A stretch of DNA of 64,000 nt from Corella eumyota. Lineage: Eukaryota; Chordata; Ascidiacea; Phlebobranchia; Corellidae. The stretch is taken from positions 15,772,591 through 15,836,590 of the forward strand of contig OY720100.1 of assembly GCA_963082875.1 (NCBI GenBank). Reading direction: 5' to 3'. The notes below the pieces were generated by a model. The model worked only from the letters and a program-made list of their open reading frames with translations. It was not told the origin of the DNA and did not search any database. Of this stretch, positions 22,201-35,500 are shown in pieces. Each line of letters opens with the position of its first letter. Positions within the stretch are counted from its first letter, which is position 1. A program made the translations under genes and the position numbers.

Positions 22201-23630
22201 TTTTGGTTATTACCTAATATTCTTATATCTTTTGGTAATTCCTTGTTAATTAGTTCTGCCACATTTTCATTCATTATCATCTTTAACGAAACCACTTGGC
22301 CACATGTTGAAACTCCCTTCAAAAAACAGAAATTATTTAGAACGTTAAAAACTCAGCAACTAACAAATCCCTGCATAAGATCTCAGGTTTAAATTTCAAC
22401 CTCTTAATGTCAAAGCTTTCCTTAGCCACGCTGTGTAAAGAAAATCAAGACTGTGTCAGGGTAATAAAATAACTTTTTAATTAGAAAGATACCCCAACCA
22501 CAGCCAATATAAAATAAATATATGAATATGCACCGAAAGCGTGGTAAGCACACTTGCTATATCACCATGAGCTCGTGGGTTTAATCCCCACTGCTCTCAT
22601 GCTGTAGGGGGCTTGAGTAAGGCAATATAAACGGTATAAACTCCTGCTGAGCCAGTACTTAATCAGCAGCATAATTACTAGGCAATTTTAATCTATGATA
22701 TCCCGAACTGTATATGGCAACTCAAGACTGGGTCGGAGTAACTGATGTTACTCTATGTTTAGGTCACGCATTCGACTTTCCCACATCGAGACTAAAGATA
22801 TATACAAATGTTTACTTTGTCAGTTCTAGAGGCACATCGATATGACATTTTCTTTGGGTCATCCCAGCAATTTGATGGCACAACTTTTGCCTTTACTAGT
22901 GCTTGAAAAAACTCGCGTTCGATGGTCCTCAGTGATCTATTATTTCTATCCATTTGCAATCCATAAAAGTTTTCACCGCAATATGCCATCAAGATTGCTG
23001 CCTAAGATAAACAAAATTATTTAAGGTGTAATAAAGATTACAAAATTATACAGAGAGTTTTTATATTTATTTATCCTTGATGTGAAAAGGCCGACTTCAC
23101 AGCCTAAACATAGAGTAAAACTAATTACCCCAACCCAGTCTCGAGTTTACTACGTCAGTATGTAATATAATAAATCAAAATTTTCCGATAATAAAGCTGC
23201 TGATTAAGTTATGGATTAGCAGGAGTTAATACTGTTTATAGTGTCCTTATTAAGGGCTCTAAAACCTAAGAGCATTGAGGATTAAACCCAAGACCTCATG
23301 TAGTAAAGCCAAGTGTTATATATAATCACTACATTATGCTGCCAATGTTCTGACCACAACACCATCAGATTAAGCACATTTGTAAAGATAAACCAATAAG
23401 ACCATTAACCATTGTTTAAAAATAAAACACCTTTACATAATAATATAATTGTTTTAATTTAAAAAAAATTTTAAAACCTTTCTTTTTGGACCAGGTACTA
23501 GATCAGGATGTCTTGAGTTCGTTCCTTCCATACTTTCAACTTTAAGCAAATTTTTCGGAAATTCTTTTGCTGTTTTGACGTTGTTTGCAACAAAATAGGT
23601 ATTTAATTTAGTGACAAGTCTCTTAAGCAT
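19228..23630 (-). CDS. PUS1: tRNA pseudouridine synthase 1 (TruA family)
   Basis: Nine exons read right to left: 23630-23478, 23001-22816, 22316-22214, 22090-21962, 21377-21202, 20811-20673, 20572-20437, 19966-19861 and 19410-19228, giving 436 residues, close to human PUS1. The enzyme isomerises uridine to pseudouridine in tRNA and some other RNAs. The catalytic aspartate is Asp112 in RCASRTDKGVS, the TruA signature spanning the exon 2-3 junction. Other family marks are MAYCGENFYGLQ (residues 56-67), GTHTFHNFTSGKK and GQSFMIHQIRKMMG. The first 50 residues are basic and could hold a mitochondrial targeting signal. The C-tail of about 60 residues is highly charged and ends LKKIKL, a possible nuclear signal. 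A TATAAATA-like box lies 31-38 bases before the ATG (23661-23668). Six SINE copies sit in its introns. Confidence 0.95.
19526..19808 (+). mobile_element. Cics-1-like tRNA-derived SINE
   Basis: Full length, in the last intron of PUS1, opposite to the gene. Confidence 0.92.
20091..20352 (-). mobile_element. Cics-1-like tRNA-derived SINE
   Basis: Nearly full length but missing the extreme head, in the PUS1 intron between exons 7 and 8. Confidence 0.88.
20862..21133 (+). mobile_element. Cics-1-like tRNA-derived SINE
   Basis: Full length with a short internal gap, followed by a TA-rich tail. PUS1 intron between exons 5 and 6, starting 51 bases from exon 6. Confidence 0.9.
21583..21863 (-). mobile_element. 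Cics-1-like tRNA-derived SINE
   Basis: Full length, with head ACACCATGCTGCCGG at the right end. PUS1 intron between exons 4 and 5. Confidence 0.92.
22532..22808 (+). mobile_element. Cics-1-like tRNA-derived SINE
   Basis: Nearly full length; its tail ends 8 bases from PUS1 exon 2, on the downstream (intron 2) side. Confidence 0.9.
23061..23344 (-). mobile_element. Cics-1-like SINE, old degenerate copy
   Basis: Full length but well diverged, in PUS1 intron 1. Confidence 0.8.
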
Positions 23631-26527
23631 ACCTTCACTTTATTAGTGTGTTGATTTTTATATTTATAGAGCAGTCGGTTAGTTTGAAAACATTAAAACA
23701 AGTTTAATAAATAAATAAATACAAAATGTGTTTTGTAAGCACGTGTAGATTTAGGGTAGGCACTTTTTACAGATCGTAGTTTTGTTTTTTTTAATAATAC
23801 TTTTTTATTCCTTTTCTAATCATATTTTCAGATACGAATTAATAATCAAAAATAACCATTATTAAATAAAAAACAATACAACTTTATTTTTATATAAATT
23901 AACATCAAAAACAAAAAAATATAGGCATGGTTTAAATCGAATTATAACTTAATTAATTAAAATATATAAATGATTTAATAATTATAAAATAAAAAATAAA
24001 GATAATCGTTTAAATATTTTTCGCGTAAATAACTAGCACAGTATTTTTAACAGTAAACCTAATAAAGTTAATTGGCAGAGTACTCATTCAAAATAGGAGA
24101 AAAGCAGAGAACGTAATCCATCGACCTACATAGTAAACTACTTGAGAATTAGGAGATATATACCTTGTCGATGCCCATGCTTACTTACTATACAGAACCT
24201 ATTTCAAAATCGTGTTTTCCAGGATTAAAACACAGTGCTTTGGGAGTCGAACTCGTTTAAACCTGCGCACACAGCCGAGCAAAGTAGGCCACATGGTCAT
24301 TTGACTTCTTTTTTTTCTTTCATGGACATTAAATTTTCTTTGTCGACGGCGTAAACTGCGCAAAGCCAGGATAACAAAACGAGGTTTTGTTTAAGTCAAA
24401 CGGGTGCAAAGGAAACGAAACGCTTTTTATGTACTTTAAGTTAATTTGAACTAGATATTTCTTGACGATGTATTACACTTTGTAGGGTTGATAGTCTCAA
24501 CAATTTAATTAAAAGTAACTAAAGGTGTAAAATGAATTCAGTTTTTACCAGTCATATATAGCCGTAAACGCTATGTTGAAGTGTTTATACAAATTACGCT
24601 AAATAAATATTTGAACTTGCTAGTTTCTTCTGACTAAGTAAAGGAATAGACATATACACAAGACGTTTTTGGATATGTTATTTAGAAAAATATTTGCATT
24701 GGAGGTTGAGACAAATTAAAAACAAAATAGAAATGACCTTTGGTCATTTGGTCAAAACGTTTTCGTATCACGAAGCATATGTTTTCAATATTTTTGCTGT
24801 CGCTGTAGCATATTTCAGGAAGGTCTCTTTATTACTCAAGGATTAAACTCGTGTTTTTTGAGTGATATTGTTATTTTTTGATCTTTCAGAGTTTGAAATT
24901 GTATTTTGTTTGTTGCTTTTTTGGTCAAACGATTATTAGACCGCATCGTTGTATTTAATATTCGTTGAACCGGTTAAATGAGCTTTCAAGTAATATGGTA
25001 ATCTAATTTCAGCTTGAAATGAAGTTAAACTGTACGTATGTTTCAAAAATTCCACTAAACGCAATATGGACCCATTTGCCAAATGTATTGAATAAAGAAA
25101 CGTGGAATAAAATTCCATGTGTTTTTTATCTAGTAAAGATAATACCAAGTAACGACGGTCAATTGAATGCTCTGGTGTTAAATTACCTTCTGGAAAAGCA
25201 TGCTCAGTGTATAGTATAATAAAGATAAAGTTTTTGTGTAAAGACCTACGCTTTGTATTCGGAAACTGAGATTTTAGTTAATCGTTTGAACAGTCATCAA
25301 TTTCGGCCGTTGCGTAAAGTCTTTGGTGGATCGCACTTCCGCTGGCCTGTGCACACAGCGCTTTTTTATTCTAACTGCAGCCTGTTATGCCAAGAGTATG
25401 TTATAATGTGCGCATGTTGACGTTTTCAATACTTTATGTTAGCACGTTTTTATGAGAGAGGCGTAGGATATTTTGTTATAAGCACATACCGTAAAAAAGA
25501 GAAGGCCGTGTGTAAACAGTCGACGGTGGTAGTAAACGTGAATAAAATTTTTACTAAAACGAATTACAATATGGTTAGGAGTCGAACGGTACCGACAGTT
25601 TATTACCTTACCACCAACTGGGCGTACAAAAGCTTTTTTAAAGTGGAAATTTAGTGAAATTTGATACAAGTTTCCTGCGTAGGAAGATTTTCAAAATTAG
25701 TAATGGCCTAAACGGTGGCAATATGGAAAGGCTAGCCAGCTTATAGTTTAATAGGAATGCAAATTACTAACTTCAGTGCCAGGCTAAACAAAAATACCGA
25801 AATTTTAGTATATATTAATTAAAAATATCCAAAAACAGCAGTACAGTTAATTATATTTAGTGCGTTAACTTTGTTTTAACTCGTCTAGTTTTTTAACTAA
25901 ACTTGCGTTTACATAAAACAGTAAATAGCTTACAACACACATTTACAATTATTTATTTATGTTTAAGCTGTGTTAAATAATATTTACACTGGTTATGTTA
26001 TAGTAGTACTTATCAGGCTATGCTGGAACTTGCACATGAGGTCCAAAAACTTACTGCCTATGCAGGTACAGTAGATATACTTGTGTTAAAAATACGTTGT
26101 TTCTTACGTTTGTATTACTAGAACCATATTACTACTGGTATCAATTTTAAACGACTGTTCTTACCTGTCAGCAATTGCTGCTTTGTTGGGTTATTAAGCT
26201 ACTAGTGTTACTACGAATTTGTTTAAATAAATACACACAATAATGTGGTACAAAAATTAGTTAAATCAGTAACAATTTTCTTATATTTTTTGGGTGGTTA
26301 AATCAATAACAATTTTCTTTATTTAAGGTTTTTAAAAAATACTTAGAACACTAAAACTATTAAAAAACAGCATTATTTTATACTCTAAATTTTTGTAGTA
26401 AAAACATTATTAAAAAAAATTTGACACTTAAAAAAATAACAAAAAACATTGATTTAAATATTGTTATATTATCTTAACTTTATTAAACCCATATTTACTA
26501 TAAAAACTATTCAAAATGTATTTTTTT
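23631..26527. other. repeat-poor intergenic region between divergent PUS1 and GREB1
   Basis: No SINE or other interspersed repeat was found in 2.9 kb, unlike the flanking introns. Base composition is less AT-biased in 24.1-25.7 kb. Two weak open frames (25019-25219 and 25436-25654, plus strand) have no recognised family. The region should hold promoters for both neighbours and any 5' non-coding exon of GREB1. Confidence 0.5.
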
Positions 26528-26535
26528 AGGTTGTA
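26521..26535 (+). promoter_or_regulatory. splice acceptor just before the GREB1 start codon
   Basis: Seven T then AG at 26528-26529, followed by a leader of six bases (26530-26535) and ATG. This means either an upstream non-coding exon or spliced-leader trans-splicing, which is common in tunicates. The sequence alone cannot decide. Confidence 0.6.
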
Positions 26536-29500
26536 ATGCCATCTAACTTGATGGGTAGCAGTCAATCCGTTCAAAAAGCTGCATTTGAAGAAGCATTACA
26601 CAGCAGTATAGAAACTTCACTACGATCGCATGCTGTCACACCAAGCTCAGTGTTTTCAACTCTTTTTATAAACCTCAGGCCTTCTGGTGCAATTGTAGAA
26701 GAAATAGGTAAATTTGTTTTTTAATATTTTTAAAATTAGTTCTCATGTAAATGTATATTTTAATCAAATTATATAAAGTTATTTTTTGTAAACGTCTTTT
26801 TTTGGAATATAGGCCTATACAATGATTAATTATTTAGCAATTATATTTAATAATATTCCAAACTACCAAAGGCAACTTAAGACTGGGTTAGGGTAACTGA
26901 TGTTACTCTATGTTTAGGTCGTGAAGTCAACCGTTTCACATCGAGAATATATGATTGTGAAAAAACATTTGTTTGAAACATGCATTTTAATTTTGGAATA
27001 TTTTATTAATACAGTTTTATATTAATTTTAAATTTTCGGTTTGTATTTTTTTTTTAGAAGACGTTAAACCAAACGCCGATGAACTCAGCCAAGAAATAAC
27101 TAAACACAACAAGAAACTACCTCAGAATACATCCTCGCAGGATGCTATACAAGAACCACAACATAATAAAGGTATCACTACATCACAGCATATGACATTT
27201 ACCACTGCTTATGAATGGTGTATTATTTAGAAGTGCACAGGACGTATTAACAGTCTTCGTGGATAAAAGACAATACTTTAAAACACACCACATCAGGGTA
27301 TTGTTTAAAGTGCACATGCTTTGTATAGATTTTTAGTTGTATGATAAAATTACAGTCAGCACCGGTAGATTAATTATATTTAATTCCGATTTGTGGTTAG
27401 CAAAACAAAACAATTAAAATATTTTTTGCTATTATTAATTAAATTCTTGGTAGTATATTGTTTTTTACTTACATTATTAAACCAAAACTAAAATGATATA
27501 AAAAATAAACGGGTATTTTTTATTTAACTTAATTAGTGACACAAAATTAATTGTAAAATATTAAACAGTTTTTATCAAATTTAAGAACAAAAGTTTGAGA
27601 ACACATACCATATTGAAGAGCTAACAACAATAAATATAACTGTCATAATGTGATTTTACATAATGTTATAATTTTTAAAATTTTATTTTTTAATAAACAT
27701 ATTTTTACTAAAGCATAAAAAAATTATTTTTTTGAATTAAAAATTAAACTTTTTTTAGCGCCTTTAGTACCTTCCTTACCCCCTCTCATACCCTCAAGTC
27801 AATTATTAGTGCTACCAAATGTTACAACCCAACAACATAACGTTTCTATGTCACAACCCGCGCTCAGACAACAACTTACGATACCGGAACAACAGCAACT
27901 TGAGGTCAGTAGTTTTTTGTTTAAAAATTTTGAAAAATTGTCGTTTTTTTAATTAAAATTTCATATTTTTTGTAGCAAATCAAGCAAGCTAGAGTTGAGC
28001 AATTTAAACAATTACAAAGAATCCATGCATGGCAACAAATGCAAAAATCAAGAAGTTTGCCAATTCAACCTCTACCTCCATCTCTTGCTATTGGAGCACC
28101 ATCTAATTTAAGCAACTCTAGGTAAGTTTTAGTTACAGTTTAAAGCTGTAATTTAGACAACAAAATTTTGGGTTAAATTTTTAATATTAAGGCAATATCA
28201 CAATCTATATATGAAGTAGCTTAGTGGAGGGTATATGTGCTTGTATGTATGTCCAATTTATAGTCCTACAAAATAAATAAAACTGCTGTTTGTGGTGCGC
28301 GGGCAAATTATCGCAGGCAAATATAAGTTGAGAGTTGCGGCCATATTGTGACAATTAAAACGCTGACTGTAGGGTGGGGTATCGACCAGTGTCAAGTTAC
28401 TAATATATTAAACTGACTAATGCAATCTAAACCTGGGCCAAGAAAAAAAATTGTTTCAAAACTTGTTTATTAGATTTAGAATATATGTAAATTTTTAGCT
28501 AAAATGGTAATTGTGTTGTGTATTTCAATGGCACTTTGAAAACTTCAAGCTGTTGTTCTATAATTAGTATTCAAATTATCTAATTGTATTTGTTATATGA
28601 TCGTTGTGTGCTTTACTAAATTACACGAATCATTACCGATATTTGAAATTGTATTTAAATTTGGAATCGTTTTCAATTTTTAGACCTTCTTTATCTTCTG
28701 CTTCTTTTAACGGATTACATTCAAACGGAAATTCAAGATTGCCGAGGTCAAATCTAGATATCAGAGATCGGCAACATGGCATGGGTTTATCTTTGTTAAA
28801 AGGTAATTTTAAACAACTTAAAAATATGACTTTCACAAGTTTTGGCACAAATTGTTTATCAAATTGTCTGGTTAAGTAAAAATGTTTAACAATGGACTAT
28901 TATATGGCAGTAAAATAAAATTGGTTTAGTAAGAAATTGCTGGAATTGATTGATTATTAATTAATTATAGAGATGTATTTTACTTAAATGGTAACTTCTA
29001 CTTTTATTCACGATAAAAACCTGTTTTTTTTATAATATTTTTTTATTTTGGTTTGTCGCACATTGATAAAAGTAAATAATAAATACGATATACAATACAA
29101 TTAATATTACAACAATGCGACGGGAAAAAATGACGAAATCAATTTAATGATTTAAAACATGCCAAAAGTAATAATGTTTATACAAAGATTTTAAGTATGT
29201 TATGGCATGGTCACCAAACCCAAAATATATTACATTTTCCTAACCAATAATTCGTTGTTTTCAGGACTTTGTAAAGCGGGCAAGGACATTCGTTTAAACA
29301 CATTAGAACACGATTGTTCATTCATGTTTTCTTTTCCCAACGAGTTTGTTCTTCTAACTGTCCAAACCTCACTTTCTGTTGCTGATAGTTTGATCATTAT
29401 TGCAATAAACTTGAAATCGTTGCCACCGTTGAACAGCTCTTCACAAGGTAATTTAAAACTTGTGTTAAAATAGTGGTTAAAACACTTTGCTTTACCACAT

Positions 29501-32500
29501 AAGGTTCTGGGTTTAATACCCACCGCTTTTATGCTTTAGGATAGAACAAATTCATGCTAAGCTAGTTACTCATAGACAGGTTAATTTAGTGCAAATATTT
29601 TCAATACTACTCAATTCAAAACCGCAAAAAACTGACTCCGAGTTAGAGTTACAAGTGTTAAACTTTGTTTGGTCTTTCAACAAAAAGTCCAAATTTTAGA
29701 GCCCCGAGATATCAAATAAATCTTATTTTTGATCCTATTTTTTATTTAAATCTTTAAAAATAAAATTAATTTCATATTTTAAGCTTTGTCAGTTCAATGT
29801 GTTGGTTGCGGTGAGAAATCACTTCACACATTCACTCAAGTGATGGATCATATTGGACTCGAACCTCCGATCGATATTAAATCAACTCGACTCAACTCGA
29901 GTCAACTTCTCGCACCTCACGCGAGGTTTTATCTTATTCGAGATCCAAAATCGCCACGGCGATTGATACGAGGACCCCCGGTGGTCTGGAATAAACCCGA
30001 AGGTAATTCAAAAATTAAAATGTTTTTTAAAATTCAAATAAAATTTCTTTGTTAAAAAAAAATATTTTTTTAGAGAGAAGTAGAGCCGGTGGCCCAATGC
30101 CTCGTTTTTCAGGAAATCCCCCACCAAACCCTCATTTTAGGGGTAACAGCCCTTCTACCTCATCCATAATGCCTCCTATGCGACAGCCTAATGTACATGA
30201 CCCTCATTTCGGCCCAGGAAGGCTAAGGGGACCCGTACCACAATCACCCATGGGGTCGAGCCCATTGATCGGAAAACGGCATCGAATATCTGCAGGTACA
30301 AAAAACTTTAAAAAAATGATTGTTTTTAATTTAAATGACAATGCTGACATTAAAAGCATCAATTTATAAATACATATCGGCAGCATGGTGTAGTGGTCAA
30401 AACGGCTTTATAACCCAATGTTCTGTGTTTGATTCCCACTGCTCTCATGCTGTAGCGCACTTAAGTAAGGCGTTATAAACGGTATAAACTCCTGCTGAGC
30501 CAACACTTTATCAGCAGAATAATTATCGGGCAATTATAATCTATAATATTCCAAACTGCCACAGGCAACTCAAGACTGGGTCGGGGTAACTGATTTTACT
30601 CTATGTTTAAGTTGTGAAGTCGACCTTCCCATATCGAGGATAAATAAATATGAAAAAAATATTAACCAAAAAACTAATAAATTGCACAAATTTTATTTCA
30701 TTTTTACCCCTTTTTTATTAACTTTTATACAGATGAAGTTGTAGTCATTCCTGACGAACAACCTCCAAAACGATATCTGCTTAGCGCTCAACAATCCGAA
30801 TCAATCCAAATACCTCAAGATTTATCCTCAAAATTAAATCGAAAACCTATTGTAGCGATGTTGTGTCCTCCTACCAATACTTTACCGCAATTTCAAGGCG
30901 ACGTAGGAAGTATTTTTGCAACAACTCATTTTTCAAACTGCTTTAAGGAGCCATCGATAGCTGTAAGTTTTTAAAAAACTATTTTAAGATTTTTTTATGT
31001 TATTTTTTTTAAACTAAATTAAGTTTTTTTTAAATATTTTTAAATGTTATTTTACTTCATTTTTCTTAATTTTCAAATGTGTGGACACAAATGTATGTAT
31101 TATTAAAGTAATACCTTTACTAAGGCCTTCGAACTGTTGGCATATTACGCCGAATTTTTTTGGTCTTTTTTTAACTTGTTTATTTATTGACTAGCATAAT
31201 AAATGATGTAAAAATAATGACCTTTTATCACTTCAGTTAATCATTGATTTCAACTTTCAACTTAATTTGTTTACATAACCAATTACATTAACCGAAAAAA
31301 TTAGGCATAATTCATTAATCAAATTTTAATCAAAATATAAGCGGGATGTCAAAATTTTGTTTTTTAATAAACACACTCGAGTAAAAAAGAAGCAGTTTAA
31401 TATTAATTACCAACAAACACGGCCAAGAAGAATGTTTACTTTGTAAGATAATAAACTTTTTTATCGTTTTTGTAGGTCAAAAATGAATTGGGTTTGAATG
31501 AGAATTATAATGTGCCAAAGGATTTATTATTGTTGGTTACTGTTCAGTATTTACTCACTTTAGGTAAGTTTTTATTTATTTAATTAGCTAAGGCCTGCCT
31601 TACAGTCGGGATTTTAATTGTTGTAATATGGTTGCAACTCTTAACTAATATTTGCATATGATAATTTACCCTCGCACCACAAATGGCAGTTTTATTTATT
31701 TTGTAGATATAAATTTATAAATTGGGCATACTTGTGAATATTGTCTATTAAGCTTTACCTTATAAATTTTTAAAATAATTTTTTATTTTTATATTTTTTA
31801 ATTATACAAATCACAGTTTGTACCAAATTGTCGTTTTTTTTGCTCTATATACTCTTGTAATAAGATATAATTCAGTGTACGCCTACATCGTACACTTTCT
31901 ATTATTTAATTTCCAACACAAATGATTCTGGTCAAGTTTTTTATTTAGTTTAAGTGTAATCAGATATCCCTAATCAAATACACAATGGATTGGCTTCTCA
32001 CTAAACTACTGGCCTTTTCTATTACAGGTATCTCTTCTATGTTTAACGAACAGGACTTACGCCAAGTGGTGCTTTTAGCCAAACAACAGTACCTACAAAA
32101 CCCGAGTATTTTTAAGGAAATTAAATTAAAGGGTATATTGCCCATGCTGAAACTGATCGAGGCATCTTCCAATGGCAGAATTGAAATAAATATTAACAAT
32201 GTAAGTTACTTTTACTTTATTTAAATATTTACAAACCAAATTCCTAAAAATGTGAGATTTTTAACTTTGTAATTTACTAATTTTTTGTTCATTTTCTGAC
32301 CCTTTTATGCTAAAAAATGCCTAATTTTTTTTTTTAATTTTTGTTAAGTTTTGCTTTTGATAATTATCTTTTAAATTTACATATTTTTAAGTTAATATTT
32401 TCCAATATATTTTATTTTAGAAATCAGTTTGCAACGGAATTTCAGAATGTTTAAAGAATTTATTTTACACCAAGTCAGTTTTCCAGGTTACCATATTTAT

Positions 32501-35500
32501 ACCGGATAACATCAATGATCAAGTGCATTTTCAACTTATTATTAGTGGTATGTACAAACACAAAATCAAAAAAAATAAATAAATGAGTTAAAATTAATTT
32601 AAATGGAAAATCTTCATAACTGTCATAAATTTAAGAGCAGTGAGAATTGAATAAGAGCAGTGAGAATTGAACCCACGACCTCATGTAGTGAAGCCAAGGG
32701 TTCTGAATACTATACCATGATCCTTATTGTCTAACATTGATTTTGTAATTTTTTATCTACAAGATTTTGTAACATAGCAATTTTTTAAATAAGTATTTAA
32801 ATTATTTTGCAATTTTAGCAGCCATAATTAATTATAATTTTTTATTTTAATGTAGATCCTGCAAATTGTCGAAAAGTTTACGAAGATTTGCTGCCATCTA
32901 GTGAGCAAATTTTATTGGTAGACCAGGGTTTAATGTCGTTAAATTTCACCCGATTAAGACTCACTCTCTCGGGTAAAGTTCAGTGTTTAAATTTTAAATT
33001 TGTGGGTAGTTAATATAAATTCTGTTTAGGTCATTTTTTCAGACATTTTTTATAAAAACTTTGGTTTTAATTTTGATGAACAAATTTCATAACTTGTAAA
33101 GTAATATGGGTAAATTTCGGGATTTTGTTTTTAATTTGGTGTAAATTATAATTATATTTCTCAACCGTAAATTTAGAGACCATTTTTTGGGGGGAATTAT
33201 TTATTTAAATTTTTTTAAATCGTTTTTTAATCAACAGCAATTAGTAAAAAGTGCCCAATGCCAGTGACTCCTGATCACCAATATATTATTCATTCATCTG
33301 CTGATTTAAACACAATTAAACCTGTTTGTCCATCTATGAAGAGTTGCCAAAATGATATTGTTACTGACCTCATGTTAAAGGTAAGAAAGAGTTGGTAAAA
33401 ATAAATATAAATTAAATATTAACAAATCTTTATATAAAGCTTAGTGGATGTATTTTTGTATATATCTTTATAGAGTAACATCAGTTACCCCGACCCAGTC
33501 TCAAGTTGCCTGTGGCAGTTTAGGATATAATAGATTATAATTGCCTGATAGTTATACTGCTGATTAAGTGCTGGCTCAGCAGGAGTTCATACTTTTTATA
33601 GCGCCTTACTCAAGGGCGCTACAGCATGAGCTCAGTGGGGATTGAACCCACAACCTCATGTGTGGTGTAGCAAGTGTTCTTACCACTACACCACGCTGCC
33701 GGTGAACATTCATTTTATAGGATTTAAATAAAACTGCCTTATGTGGTGCGCAGTTAAATTATTGCTGGCATATATTAGTTGAAAGTTGTGACTATAATAA
33801 TGTATCTAACCAACAAATATATAATACAGGTGTCAACAATATACAGTATGAATTACGATATCTCGAATTTTAATTCACTGCGCTTTATATTTCTTATTTC
33901 ACCATCTCCAGCATTAATATCACAAACTATCGATGAAATAGAAATATCAGGTATAAAAATTTTTTGTTAATTTTTTTAAGATTACAGTAAAAAAATATTT
34001 ATTTTTAAATGAAGTTGTTTTTGTATGAAATTTTTCACTAAAACCTGTTTTTTGAGGGTATTTTTTATTAAATACATGGTTTTAATGCGTTAAAATTACT
34101 ACTATCAGTATTAAATTACTAATTTTAATGTACTATTGTAAAAAACACTGGACATAAAAAATCAAAATAAAAAAAAATAAAAAAAACTTTTAAAAATAAA
34201 AAAAAGTTACAATTTATTAATTTTAAAATGTGCTAATTACTGAATACATATATTGTTGGTCTATGGTTTATATATAAAGGTAATGTTGCCACAAGATTTA
34301 TTATCTTAACTCGTGTATATTGAATTGCATCCCCTTCCTAATTAACTTCAGCGTGGGAGTAATCTTCCATTGTTGCCTGAAATTCTACACCAACCTTTTA
34401 CCTATAAATAAACTTAACCTATGACCTAGATTCCAACAGAATTTTTATTACCTGTTAAAATAAATTTAAGTAAAATGTTAAAAAATATCAGGGTAATATG
34501 ATTTTTGTTTATATAAATTTAAAGTTTTGACATTATTTGAAAAAAATTTTTAGGCAAGCGCAGAAAACTTTAACAGAAACTATTTTAGATTTTATTTTTG
34601 TGTCAAAATTTGTTATTTTTTTTAGGTTTGTTATCAGATTTGTACAAAACCCATCTTCCAGTTTCTTCCCTTTCTTCTCAGGTTGTTGTTACCATGGAAT
34701 CATCTTCTACACAGAGGTAACTGTTGTTGTGTTTTTACTGTTAAATGGTGTGCTGTTGTGACGTGTTTAAGCTATTTGTAAAGCCGGCTTAAAGGCAAAT
34801 AGTGTGGTATTGATGCGTCTCAAACCCGAAACCTTTTAACTCATGGTCCAATGCCATGACTGTGATATTTTTTTTTATTTTGGTTTTTCGCACATTGATA
34901 AAAGTAAATAATAAATACGATATACAATTAATATTACAACAATGCGACGGGAAAAAATGACAAAATAAATTTAATGATTTAAAACATGCCAAAAGTAATA
35001 ATGTTTACATAAAGATTTTAAGTATGTTATGGCATGGTGATAATACATTACCAGAATAGATATGGTTTACAACTAAGTGCAACTATATAATAGAGAGCTT
35101 AATAAACTACATGTTTAATTTAAAGGCCTTTAAAATAAAGAAATGACACTTGTGAAGTGTGGGTAAATTACCATGAGCAAATGTTAGTTACAACTTTAAC
35201 ACAAAGAAAATGCAGTTTATAAGGCATGCACTAAATTAGTTATTTTCTAACGCTGGTATCGCAAATGATAATTTGATAAATAATGTTTTTTTTTTCTATG
35301 GATTATAAAGATATCTTAATGCTGAATTTATTATATGTTGTCTGGTACTTTTATGTAAAAATTTATTTTGGATTTTTTTTTATAAATTGAAATATTTTTA
35401 GATTAATGTCAATGTGCAAGCAGTGGGAAGATTCAAACACTTTACTCGTACTTGTTCAACTTGATGCACATTCTAATCTTAACAGGTAAAAACATGATTT

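Noticed and set aside
25019-25219. 66-codon open frame after an AG and before an AATAAA-like site
   Set aside because: No upstream exon and no recognised family. Kept only as a possibility in the note on the intergenic region.
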